Of a stretch of 64,000 nucleotides of DNA, positions 25,112 through 32,511 are shown one piece after another. This DNA comes from Pseudacidovorax sp. Its GTDB lineage: Bacteria > Pseudomonadota > Gammaproteobacteria > Burkholderiales > Burkholderiaceae_C. The DNA is taken from assembly GCF_017991995.1 (NCBI RefSeq), contig NZ_JAGOPN010000007.1:124001-188000 (forward strand), written 5' to 3'. Below the pieces are notes generated by a model, which worked only from the letters and a program-made list of their open reading frames with translations, was not told the origin of the DNA and searched no databases. Each line of letters opens with the position of its first letter. Position 1 is the stretch's first letter. The position numbers and the translations under genes are program-made.

Positions 25112-26197
25112 ATGAGTGTTGGAACCCAAACGGCCGGCCGCGTGCCGGCCACCTCCACCATGAGCGTCTTCGAGCGCTACCTGAGCGTGTGGGTGCTGCT
25201 GTGCATCGTCGCCGGCATCGCGCTGGGCCAGTTCGCACCCAACGTATTTCAGGCCATTGGCCGCATGGAGATCGCCCAGGTTAATCTGCCGGTCGGTCTG
25301 CTGATCTGGATCATGATCGTGCCGATGCTGCTGAAGGTGGACTTCGGTGCGCTGGGCCAGGTCAAGCAGCACTGGCGCGGCATCGGCGTGACGCTGTTCG
25401 TCAACTGGGCGGTCAAACCGTTCTCGATGGCGCTGCTGGCCTGGATCTTCGTCCGCCAGGTCTTCGCTCAGTGGCTGCCGGCCGACCAGCTCGACAGCTA
25501 CGTTGCCGGCCTCATCCTGCTGGCCGCCGCGCCCTGCACGGCGATGGTGTTCGTCTGGAGCCGGCTGACCGGGGGCGATCCGGTATTCACGCTGTCGCAG
25601 GTGGCGCTGAACGACACCATCATGGTGTTTGCCTTCGCGCCCATTGTCGGCCTGCTGCTGGGCCTGTCGTCCATCACGGTGCCGTGGGCCACGCTGCTGG
25701 TATCGGTCGGCCTGTACATCGTGATTCCGGTCATCCTGGCCCAGCTCTGGCGCCGTGCTCTGCTGAACAAGGGCCAAGCCGCCTTCGACCGGGCGCTGGA
25801 GCGCATCGGCCCGCTGTCGATCGCGGCGCTGCTGCTCACGCTGGTGCTGCTGTTCGCCTTCCAGGGCGAGGCCATCATCCGCCAGCCGCTGGTCATCGCC
25901 ATGCTGGCGGTGCCGATCCTGATTCAGGTGTTCTTCAACTCCGGCCTGGCCTATTGGCTCAGCCGCAAGGCCGGCGAGCAGCACAGCATCGCTTGCCCCT
26001 CGGCGTTGATCGGCGCCTCCAACTTCTTCGAGCTGGCTGTAGCGGCCGCCATCAGCCTGTTCGGCTTCCAGTCCGGCGCGGCGCTGGCCACCGTGGTCGG
26101 CGTGCTGATCGAGGTGCCGGTGATGCTGCTGGTCGTTCGGATCGTCAACCAAAGCAAGGGCTGGTATGAGTGCGGCCCGAACCCTGCCCGCAGATAA
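25112..26197 (+). CDS. acr3: Acr3-type arsenite efflux permease
   Basis: A 361-residue inner-membrane carrier of the Acr3/BASS superfamily with ten predicted helices. The conserved cysteine motif APCTAMVFVWSRL is in helix 4. The ATG at 25112 has GAGG upstream; earlier in-frame codons overlap arsC. It exports As(III) made by the reductases. Confidence 0.93.
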   Translation: MSVGTQTAGRVPATSTMSVFERYLSVWVLLCIVAGIALGQFAPNVFQAIGRMEIAQVNLPVGLLIWIMIVPMLLKVDFGALGQVKQHWRGIGVTLFVNWAVKPFSMALLAWIFVRQVFAQWLPADQLDSYVAGLILLAAAPCTAMVFVWSRLTGGDPVFTLSQVALNDTIMVFAFAPIVGLLLGLSSITVPWATLLVSVGLYIVIPVILAQLWRRALLNKGQAAFDRALERIGPLSIAALLLTLVLLFAFQGEAIIRQPLVIAMLAVPILIQVFFNSGLAYWLSRKAGEQHSIACPSALIGASNFFELAVAAAISLFGFQSGAALATVVGVLIEVPVMLLVVRIVNQSKGWYECGPNPARR

Positions 26198-26211
26198 GCA
26201 AGGCATTTCCC

Positions 26212-26634
26212 ATGAGCAGTATCACGATATATCACAACCCCGTCTGCGGCACGTCGCGCAACGTGCTGGCCCTGATCCGCAACAGCGGCGAGGAACCCAC
26301 GGTCATCGAATACCTGAAGACACCGCCCGACCGCGAAACCCTGCAACGCCTGATCACGGACATGGGCGTGCCGGTGCGCGCGGTATTGCGCGAGAAGGGC
26401 ACGCCCTACGCGGAACTCGGCCTCGATGACCCGAAGTGGAGCGATGCGCAGTTGATCGACTGCATGCTCCAGCATCCCATTCTGATCAACCGCCCTATCG
26501 TGGTGACGCCGCTGGGCACGCGGCTGTGCCGGCCTTCGGAGGCCGTGCTGGACATCCTGCCGCAATCACAGCGCGGCGCGTTCAACAAGGAAGACGGCGA
26601 AGCGGTCGTGGACGCGGAAGGCCGCCGTGTCTGA
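26212..26634 (+). CDS. arsC: Glutaredoxin-type arsenate reductase (ArsC/Spx fold)
   Basis: A 140-residue protein with the R773-type active site [11 protein letters not shown] (Cys12) and family blocks [12 protein letters not shown] and [13 protein letters not shown]. It uses glutaredoxin rather than thioredoxin, so this operon can reduce arsenate by two independent routes. It follows acr3 by 14 bases and overlaps arsH by eight. Confidence 0.92.
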   Translation: MSSITIYHNPVCGTSRNVLALIRNSGEEPTVIEYLKTPPDRETLQRLITDMGVPVRAVLREKGTPYAELGLDDPKWSDAQLIDCMLQHPILINRPIVVTPLGTRLCRPSEAVLDILPQSQRGAFNKEDGEAVVDAEGRRV

Positions 26635-27349
26635 ATCCAGAATCGACCTACCCAATATCGACACCGCGCTATTCCAACTGCCCGATACCCAACGGCTGCT
26701 GACACCCGAGCGCGCCACGCACGCGCCGCGCTTCCTATTGCTCTATGGCTCGCTACGCGAGCGCTCGTTCAGTCGCTTGGCCGCTGAGGAAGCGGCTCGC
26801 ATCCTGCGCGCGCTCGGCGGTGAGACGCGCATGTTCAATCCCTCGGGCCTGCCACTGGTGGACGATGCACCCGCCGACCATCCCAAGGTCAAGGAACTGC
26901 ACGAGCTGGCCCAGTGGGCCGAAGGCATGGTGTGGAGTTCGCCCGAGCGCCATGGGGCCATGACGGGGTTGATGAAGACGCAGATCGACTGGATTCCGCT
27001 GTCGGCCGGCGCAGTGCGCCCGACGCAGGGCAAGACGCTGGCGGTGATGCAGGTCTCGGGCGGCTCGCAGTCCTTCAACGCCGTCAACCAGATGCGCGTG
27101 CTGGGCCGCTGGATGCGGATGCTGACCATCCCCAACCAGTCCTCGGTCGCCAAGGCGTACCAGGAGTTCGACGAGGCCGGGCGCATGAAGCCCTCGGCCT
27201 ACTATGACCGCATCGCGGACGTGATGGAGGAGCTGATGAAGTTCACCCTGCTCACGCGCGATGCGGCGCCGTACCTCGTGGACCGCTACAGCGAGCGCAA
27301 GGAAAGTGCGGAAGCACTGAGCCGGCGCGTCCAGCAGACGGCTATCTGA
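26627..27349 (+). CDS. arsH: ArsH NADPH-dependent FMN reductase
   Basis: A 240-residue flavodoxin-fold protein. The FMN phosphate loop is [10 protein letters not shown] (about residues 42-51), and the family block [19 protein letters not shown] follows. ArsH oxidises trivalent organoarsenicals, which complements ArsI. The GTG start at 26627 has GGAAGG upstream and overlaps the arsC stop by eight bases, indicating coupling. Confidence 0.93.
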   Translation: MSESRIDLPNIDTALFQLPDTQRLLTPERATHAPRFLLLYGSLRERSFSRLAAEEAARILRALGGETRMFNPSGLPLVDDAPADHPKVKELHELAQWAEGMVWSSPERHGAMTGLMKTQIDWIPLSAGAVRPTQGKTLAVMQVSGGSQSFNAVNQMRVLGRWMRMLTIPNQSSVAKAYQEFDEAGRMKPSAYYDRIADVMEELMKFTLLTRDAAPYLVDRYSERKESAEALSRRVQQTAI

Positions 27350-27444
27350 ACACTCCCCCTAAAAAACAAGCACTTCACTCACCAATCCGTCGTGACGCTA
27401 ATCTGATGCGCCATCGCAGCGACAGAAACGGATCGGAGAACAGA

Positions 27445-27876
27445 ATGGGAATTTCCAGCAGCAAGGTCTACAAGCAGGCCGATGAGGCCGCTGCGTTTGC
27501 GCATATCAGGGAGCTCGCAGAAAAGGAACCCGTCGATGACGAGACGGCTTCGGAATTGTGGCTTGAGGCAGAAGCCATCGTGGACACCTACATCGAGGCC
27601 GCTGAGTCGCGGTCCATAGAGGACTTGCCCTCCAGGCAGGAACTGGGCGAGTCCTGCTTTTGGCTGTTGTTCCAGACGAAAGTTTTGCGGGAGGACGAGC
27701 ATTACCGGCTGATCGTCGAACTGCTGTCGCCACAGCTCGGGCTGTCCCTGTTCGATTTGCTGCCCCGCGTCCGAAAGCTCCGCGAAGCGGCCCTTGACGC
27801 ACTGGAGGCCATGGTCAAGAAGCCATCAATGGATCGTCCGACAGCGCCGCAAGCGTGCGAGGACGACCTTTTCTGA
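27445..27876 (+). CDS. Unknown gene at the end of the arsenic operon
   Basis: A 143-residue, mostly helical, acidic protein that I do not recognise. It starts MGISSSKVYKQ at 27445 with CGGAG ten bases upstream, has a single Cys in ESCFWLLFQ and another near the end (QACEDDLF), and no signal peptide or membrane helix. The N-terminal GISSSK could be a linker or motif. It follows arsH by 95 bases in the same direction and is the last gene before the HigA-like remnant, so it may be a passenger rather than an arsenic gene. Confidence 0.65.
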   Translation: MGISSSKVYKQADEAAAFAHIRELAEKEPVDDETASELWLEAEAIVDTYIEAAESRSIEDLPSRQELGESCFWLLFQTKVLREDEHYRLIVELLSPQLGLSLFDLLPRVRKLREAALDALEAMVKKPSMDRPTAPQACEDDLF

Positions 27877-27904
27877 TGGGAAGCTGGTGGCACCTCCGAG
27901 CCGA

Positions 27905-27931
27905 AATTCTCGTATCAGCGATACGAGAATT
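27905..27931. repeat. 27-bp palindrome with an AGC centre at the cargo junction
   Basis: AATTCTCGTATC (27905-27916), AGC, GATACGAGAATT (27920-27931): twelve perfect pairs. It lies 28 bases past the stop of the unknown arsenic-operon gene and just inside the broken HigA-like gene. It resembles the palindrome at 28990-29020 (same AATT ends, TCG and AGC centre). It could be a terminator without T-tract, an operator or a recombination site. Confidence 0.55.
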
Positions 27932-28106
27932 CATCGGCTGCGGAAGATCGAGCGTCAGCACCGAACGTCCGCGCCATCTGGCGCAGCACAGTCGGCAGTT
28001 CGGCCTGGTCGCCGTCCTCCAGAACACCGTTGATGACTTCGAGCGCGAGCGCCGGGTCGCTGCGGTACAGCTCGGCCATCGCTTCGTCATGGGGTCTGCT
28101 TTTCAT
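27915..28106 (-). pseudogene. Truncated HigA-like (XRE) antitoxin remnant
   Basis: The first about 49 residues (MKSRPHDEAMAELYRSDPAL, then EVINGVLEDGDQAELPTVLRQMARTFG) match the N-terminus of HigA-type antitoxins, which normally run to about 100 residues with a DNA-binding XRE domain. Here the reading frame changes to unrelated DARSSAADEFSYR and stops at 63 residues, so the HTH half is missing. The break near 27955 abuts the palindrome and the metal cargo and probably marks the cargo junction. Its start overlaps the upstream gene's stop by one base. Confidence 0.7.
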
Positions 28107-28630
28107 CAGCCCACCAGCGCTTCCAGTTCCTCGAACGCCAGGCGCGGCAAGCGCCGGCCTTCCTTGGCCACGTTGACCTGCAGGGCGGCCCGCGCCACGT
28201 CCAGCACCTCCCGCGCCAGGGCATAACCGCCCTTGGCCTGCATCCAGCCCAGCACATCCGCCAGATGCCAGATCGACGCGCTGCCCTCATGCACCGGCGC
28301 CGGGAAGCTACCCGGATGGGCCAGCATCAGCTTGCGCATATTCTGCCGCGACACGCCCACGATGTCGGCCACATCGGTCAGCCCAACCAGATCAGGCGCC
28401 ACTTCGATCAGCCGGGCCGAGGGTGCGGCACGGCGCACATCGGCCAGCGCGCTGCGCACTGCCTCATCTGCATCCACCGCCTCGCGGGTAAATTCCAGCG
28501 CCAGCCGCCCCGGCTGCCCGATGCCGACCAGGGCATCGTCGCAGCCGGCTTCACCCAGGCGCTCGACCAGTGTCTGCGAATCGCGGTCGTCATCGGTGAG
28601 CTGGTATTTGAGGGTAAAGGTGTATTCCAT
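28106..28630 (-). CDS. HTH DNA-binding protein, putative antitoxin of the upstream small gene
   Basis: A 174-residue protein. The N-terminal half (MEYTFTLKYQL, then ERLGEAGCDDALVG) reads like a small alpha-beta domain, and residues about 95-140 form an HTH of the AlpA/MerR-like type (LTDVADIVGVSRQNMRKLML). The start at 28630 has AGGA nine bases upstream and lies four bases after the stop of the 92-residue gene, a typical toxin-antitoxin spacing. I infer an antitoxin or repressor role from this; no family name is certain. Confidence 0.65.
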   Translation of the reverse strand: MEYTFTLKYQLTDDDRDSQTLVERLGEAGCDDALVGIGQPGRLALEFTREAVDADEAVRSALADVRRAAPSARLIEVAPDLVGLTDVADIVGVSRQNMRKLMLAHPGSFPAPVHEGSASIWHLADVLGWMQAKGGYALAREVLDVARAALQVNVAKEGRRLPRLAFEELEALVG

Positions 28631-28634
28631 CGCG

Positions 28635-28913
28635 CTATTCCTGGGTGCCATCGTCATCCGCCTCGCGCTGCTGGCGGTCCATGGTGCAGTTGTCCACGGC
28701 GCGCCGTAAGGCGCGGGCATGGTTGCCGGGGTTCTTCGGCGTGCTCCATACACTGGTAATGCAGAACTCGCCGCAACGGCATTCCTCATCGTTGTACGGG
28801 CAGTACATCCGCCCCCAGGCATGGCTACCGCCGACTTCGACACGCCAGCCTTGCCCTTCGGCGTGTCGCAGCGCATCCTCGACCTCTTTCTTCGGGTGAG
28901 AGGAACGGGCCAT
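28635..28913 (-). CDS. Small cysteine-rich protein, putative HicA-like toxin
   Basis: A 92-residue protein with GSHAWGRMYCP (recalling the GSHHIY active-site loop of HicA toxins), then CRCGEFC and SVWSTPKNPGNHAR. The HicA-type histidine would be His31. Cysteines at 38, 45, 47 and 51 could bind zinc, which is unusual for HicA. It is the first gene of an apparent operon with the HTH gene and the HigA-like remnant, and a perfect 26-bp palindrome sits 28 bases upstream. Toxin function is inference. Confidence 0.6.
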   Translation of the reverse strand: MARSSHPKKEVEDALRHAEGQGWRVEVGGSHAWGRMYCPYNDEECRCGEFCITSVWSTPKNPGNHARALRRAVDNCTMDRQQREADDDGTQE

Positions 28914-28940
28914 CAGCGACCTCCAGTATGGGGATGATGC

Positions 28941-28966
28941 GCAAGGTTGTCAAGTGACAACCTTGC
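28941..28966. promoter_or_regulatory. Palindrome upstream of the putative toxin-antitoxin operon
   Basis: GCAAGGTTGTCA (28941-28952), AG, TGACAACCTTGC (28955-28966): perfect twelve-base arms. It lies 28 bases before the ATG of the 92-residue gene, the usual place for an autoregulatory operator bound by a dimeric antitoxin. The HTH protein encoded in the same operon is the natural candidate to bind it. Confidence 0.6.
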
Positions 28967-28989
28967 TGCAAGGCTTGGTGACCCACGCT

Positions 28990-29020
28990 CGAATTGTCGC
29001 GACAGCGTCGCGACAATTCG
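28990..29020. repeat. 31-bp palindrome with an AGC centre between integrase and toxin-antitoxin genes
   Basis: CGAATTGTCGCGAC (28990-29003), AGC, GTCGCGACAATTCG (29007-29020): fourteen perfect pairs. It sits between the integrase stop (29089) and the toxin operon. The sequence resembles the palindrome at 27905-27931, sharing AATT, TCG and AGC, so the two bracket the toxin-antitoxin block. It may be a transcript barrier, an operator or a recombination site. Confidence 0.55.
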
Positions 29021-29088
29021 GCGGGCCTGATTTCCGACACGAAAGGCTGGCAACGCCGCGCCTGCCGCAGCCGACGGCATCTTGCCGT

Positions 29089-30288
29089 TCATGCGGACGC
29101 CTGCTCGGTGCGTTGCGCCCCGGTGATCGTCTTGCGCCGGTTCGCCACCAGCTCGGCGGCCTGCCGCACCGGATCGTCCTCCGTGTGGACGTACCGCATG
29201 AACATCGCCACGGTCTTGTGCGCCGTCAGCGCCATGCCCACCTTCACCGGAATCCCCGAGTTGGCGATGTCAGTGGCCGAACGGTGGCGGATGCCATGCG
29301 TGCCCACGTGCGTAGCGCCCGCCGCCTTCAGGATGCGGCACCAGGCACCGTAATACTCGCCCTCGGTGAGATGCTTGGCCGGGTCGTTCGGCGACGGCAG
29401 CACGTAGGGGCAGCCGTCCCGGCGCGGCGCGGTGGACAGCAGCCGGTAGGCTTCCTCGCTCAAGGGCTTGGACATGCCACCTGTCTTGCTATCGGGCCAG
29501 ACCACGCGGCGGTTGTCCAGATCCACCCATGCCCATTCCAGCGAGATGATCTCGGAGCGCCGCCCGGCAAACTCGAATTGCAGGCGGATCGCCAGCGGGA
29601 TGACGTAGTTCTCCAGCCCTTCGGCCTCGATACCGTCAAGGTGCCGGAACAGCTTGCCCATGTCCTCGTCGCTGATGAGGTGGGTGGCCTTGCCGTCGGG
29701 GTACACCGGGACGTGGCGGCATGGGTTGGTGCCGTCCGGCCGATAACCCCAGACCTCGGCCAGGTTGAACATCTTGCGCATGACGCTGAAAGCGCGGTTC
29801 GCCTCGGCGGGCTTGTGCGCCATCTTCTTCATCGCCCCGGCCACGTCCGGGCGCTTCACGTCCTGAACCTTGATGCGGCCCAGGAAGGGGACGATGCAGC
29901 GGTCGATGACGCCCTGGTAGCCCCGGCGGGTGCTGGGCTTGTTGCGTTGCTTGGAGTGATCCTCCATGAACTTCACGCACAGTTCCGTGACCGTGGGCGC
30001 CTTGCGCGCCGCCGCCTTGTCGGCGGCCGGGTCGCCGCCCCGGCGTACCTGGGCCAGCCATTCCTGGGCCAGCGAGCGGGCCTGCTCGACGGTCAGTTCG
30101 CCATACAGGCCCAAAGCGGGTTTGCGGCGCTCGCCGGCGTTCGTGCGGTACTGGAGCATGAACACCTTGCGGCCCGCTGGTGTAATCTTGCACAGGAAGC
30201 CGGGCACCAGCGTGTCCCGCAGTTCGACGGCCTGCGCCTGGGGTTGTGCCGCATCCACTGCGGACTTGGTGAGCTTGATTTTTGCCAC
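29089..30288 (-). CDS. int: Tyrosine integrase of the Tn4371-like ICE
   Basis: A 399-residue site-specific recombinase. An N-terminal DUF4102-like arm-binding region (residues 1-90) is followed by a core-binding domain (95-190) and the catalytic domain with Arg244, Lys268, His331/Arg334, His357 and the nucleophile Tyr366 (MRYVH). The start is GTG at 30288 preceded by GAGGAG; the ATG at 30336 has no ribosome site. It is adjacent to the TTTTTCAT target at 30464, which is the Tn4371-family arrangement. All catalytic residues are present, so it should catalyse integration and excision. Confidence 0.93.
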   Translation of the reverse strand: MAKIKLTKSAVDAAQPQAQAVELRDTLVPGFLCKITPAGRKVFMLQYRTNAGERRKPALGLYGELTVEQARSLAQEWLAQVRRGGDPAADKAAARKAPTVTELCVKFMEDHSKQRNKPSTRRGYQGVIDRCIVPFLGRIKVQDVKRPDVAGAMKKMAHKPAEANRAFSVMRKMFNLAEVWGYRPDGTNPCRHVPVYPDGKATHLISDEDMGKLFRHLDGIEAEGLENYVIPLAIRLQFEFAGRRSEIISLEWAWVDLDNRRVVWPDSKTGGMSKPLSEEAYRLLSTAPRRDGCPYVLPSPNDPAKHLTEGEYYGAWCRILKAAGATHVGTHGIRHRSATDIANSGIPVKVGMALTAHKTVAMFMRYVHTEDDPVRQAAELVANRRKTITGAQRTEQASA

Positions 30289-30463
30289 GATGACTCCTCG
30301 GAAAGACCCGGTTTCCAGGGGCCACATGGGAGCCACGAGGCAGGAAGCCGGATCAGGTTTCAGAAAGCACCGGCATATGATGAACGCGCCTAAGTTATTG
30401 ATAAACCTGCTGTATCTGGCTTCGGCGTAGTCCAGCGAATTACGGTACTGAAGTCAGTGTGAA

Positions 30464-30471
30464 ATGAAAAA
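30464..30471 (-). repeat. ICE attachment site TTTTTCAT (integrase end)
   Basis: On the minus strand the etfA terminator stem is followed by TTTTTTCAT, and the octamer TTTTTCAT is the target I recall for Tn4371-family ICEs. It marks the boundary between ICE (lower coordinates) and host chromosome (higher). A second copy should flank the other end of the element outside this window. Confidence 0.8.
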
Positions 30472-30494
30472 AGGGCATCGCGAACGATGCCCTT
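30471..30494 (-). terminator. Rho-independent terminator of etfBA
   Basis: AAGGGCATCG, loop CGAA, CGATGCCCTT: ten perfect pairs. On the minus strand a run of T (TTTTTT) follows. It lies 29 bases past the etfA stop. The T-run is also the ICE target, and insertion preserved it. Confidence 0.92.
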
Positions 30495-30523
30495 GAAGTT
30501 GCGCTTCGGCGGTGGCGAGGGCC

Positions 30524-31456
30524 TCAGAGCGCCTTCACCAGCTCCGGCACGGCCGTGAACAGGTCGGCTTCGAGGCCGTAGTCGGCCACGCTGAAGATCG
30601 GCGCTTCGGGGTCCTTGTTGATCGCCACGATCACCTTGGAGTCCTTCATGCCGGCCAAGTGCTGGATGGCGCCCGAGATGCCGGCGGCCACGTACAGCTG
30701 CGGCGCCACGATCTTGCCCGTCTGGCCCACCTGCAGGTCGTTGGGCGCATAGCCCGCGTCCACCGCGGCGCGGCTGGCGCCGATGGCGGCACCCAGCTTG
30801 TCGGCCAGCGGCGTCATCACTTCCTGGAACTTCTCGCTGCTGCCCAGCGCGCGGCCGCCCGAGACGATGATCTTGGCCGCCGTCAGCTCCGGACGGTCGT
30901 TCTTGCTCACCTCGCGGCCCACGAATGCACTCTTGCCGCTGTCGGCAGCGGCGTCCTTGGTCTCGACCTGCGCGCTGCCACCGGTGGCAGCGGCGGCGTC
31001 GAAGCCCGTGGTGCGCACGGTGATCACCTTCTTGGCGTCGGCCGATTGCACGGTGGCGATGGCGTTGCCGGCGTAGATCGGGCGCTCGAAGGTGTCGGGG
31101 CTGTCGACCTTCGTGATGTCGCTGATCTGCGCCACGTCCAGCTTGGCGGCCACGCGCGGAGCGACGTTCTTGCCCGCGGCGGTGGCCGGGAACAGGATGT
31201 GGCTGTAGTCGCCGGCCAGGGCCAGCACCTGGGCCGCGACGTTCTCGGCCAGGCCCTCGGCCAGGCTCGCGCCGTCGGCATGGATCACCTTGGCCACGCC
31301 GGCGATCTGCGCGGCGGCCTGGGCGGCGGCGCCCGCGTTCTGGCCGGCCACCAGCACATGGACATCACCGCCGCAGGCGGCAGCGGCCGTGACGGTGTTC
31401 AGCGTGGCGGGCTTGATCGACTGGTTGTCGTGTTCTGCAATGACGAGTGCGGTCAT
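30524..31456 (-). CDS. etfA: Electron transfer flavoprotein subunit alpha
   Basis: A 310-residue ETF alpha subunit. The C-terminal FAD domain is complete: [45 protein letters not shown] and [10 protein letters not shown]. With EtfB it passes electrons from acyl-CoA and other dehydrogenases to the ETF-ubiquinone oxidoreductase. It is the second gene of etfBA, 32 bases after etfB, and ends at a strong terminator beside which the ICE inserted. Confidence 0.96.
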   Translation of the reverse strand: MTALVIAEHDNQSIKPATLNTVTAAAACGGDVHVLVAGQNAGAAAQAAAQIAGVAKVIHADGASLAEGLAENVAAQVLALAGDYSHILFPATAAGKNVAPRVAAKLDVAQISDITKVDSPDTFERPIYAGNAIATVQSADAKKVITVRTTGFDAAAATGGSAQVETKDAAADSGKSAFVGREVSKNDRPELTAAKIIVSGGRALGSSEKFQEVMTPLADKLGAAIGASRAAVDAGYAPNDLQVGQTGKIVAPQLYVAAGISGAIQHLAGMKDSKVIVAINKDPEAPIFSVADYGLEADLFTAVPELVKAL

Positions 31457-31488
31457 GTCTTGTCTTTCCTTCGTCGTGTTTGTGCCGA

Positions 31489-32238
31489 TCAGATGACCTT
31501 GGCTTCGTTCTTGAGCTTGTCGACCAGGGTGGCGACGTCGGGCACCTTCACGCCGGCACCGCGCTTGGCCGGCTCGCTGACCTTCAGGGTCTTCAGGCGC
31601 GGCTTGACGTCCACGCCCAGGTCCTCGGGCTTGACGGTGTCCAGCGGCTTCTTCTTGGCCTTCATGATGTTGGGCAGCGTGACGTAGCGCGGCTCATTGA
31701 GGCGCAGGTCGGTGGTGACCACGGCCGGCAGGCTCAGGCTGATGGTTTCCAGGCCGCCGTCGACTTCGCGCGTGACCTTGGCCTTGTCGCCTTCGACCTC
31801 GACCTTGCTGGCGAAGGTGGCTTGCGGCAGGTCGGCCAGGGCGGCGAGCATCTGGCCGGTCTGGTTGGCGTCGTCGTCGATGGCCTGCTTGCCCAGGATG
31901 ATGAGCGCGGGCTGTTCCTTGTCGACCAGGGCCTTGAGCAGCTTGGCCACGGCCAGGGGCTGCAACTCTTCGGTGGTCTCGACCAGGATCCCGCGGTCGG
32001 CGCCGATGGCCATGGCGGTGCGCAGCGTTTCCTGGCACTTGGCCTCGCCGCAGCTGACGGCGATGACCTCGGTGGCCACGCCCTTTTCCTTCAGCCGCAC
32101 CGCCTCTTCGACGGCGATCTCGTCGAAGGGGTTCATGCTCATCTTGACGTTGGCGATGTCCACCCCGCTGCCGTCGCTCTTGACGCGCACCTTCACGTTG
32201 TAGTCGACGACCCGCTTGACGGGGACCAGAATCTTCAT
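31489..32238 (-). CDS. etfB: Electron transfer flavoprotein subunit beta
   Basis: A 249-residue ETF beta subunit with the N-terminal [19 protein letters not shown] and the family blocks [19 protein letters not shown] and [19 protein letters not shown] (AMP site). The ATG at 32238 has GGAG nine bases upstream. First gene of etfBA. Confidence 0.96.
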   Translation of the reverse strand: MKILVPVKRVVDYNVKVRVKSDGSGVDIANVKMSMNPFDEIAVEEAVRLKEKGVATEVIAVSCGEAKCQETLRTAMAIGADRGILVETTEELQPLAVAKLLKALVDKEQPALIILGKQAIDDDANQTGQMLAALADLPQATFASKVEVEGDKAKVTREVDGGLETISLSLPAVVTTDLRLNEPRYVTLPNIMKAKKKPLDTVKPEDLGVDVKPRLKTLKVSEPAKRGAGVKVPDVATLVDKLKNEAKVI

Positions 32239-32390
32239 TGGCTTGACTCCGTTGATTGCAAAAGGCGTGTTGCTGCGCAACTCAGCAAAACATTCTAGGG
32301 CGACCCCTCCGGCGGGCGTGCTTTGCCCGCTGGGGCGACGCGGGCGGCCAGCGCCGGCGCCATAAAAAGAACGATCGTGCTTTTTTGAAG

Positions 32391-32396
32391 ATTATA
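32391..32396 (-). promoter_or_regulatory. Candidate -10 of the etfBA promoter
   Basis: TATAAT on the minus strand about 150 bases before the etfB start. The expected -35 region 17-18 bases upstream has only weak matches, so this may be an activator-dependent promoter. The leader between it and etfB contains a poly-A/poly-T patch and a GC-rich hairpin. Confidence 0.4.
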
Positions 32397-32462
32397 GTGA
32401 CGGATTCCTCGTGCGCTGCAGCATTGGCGACACGAACCGAGGGACAAGGCCGGCGCTGGAAA

Positions 32463-32507
32463 GGCCGTTCATCACCGGTCGGGCCCCTTTCGCGGCCCGC
32501 AACGGCC
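32463..32507 (-). terminator. Hairpin after the mechanosensitive channel gene
   Basis: GGCCGTT (32463-32469) pairs with AACGGCC (32501-32507), with GGGCC/GGCCC pairing inside. It begins five bases past the stop of the leftward channel gene and precedes etfBA. No T-run follows, so termination is inferred from position. Confidence 0.35.
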
Positions 32508-32511
32508 TCGT

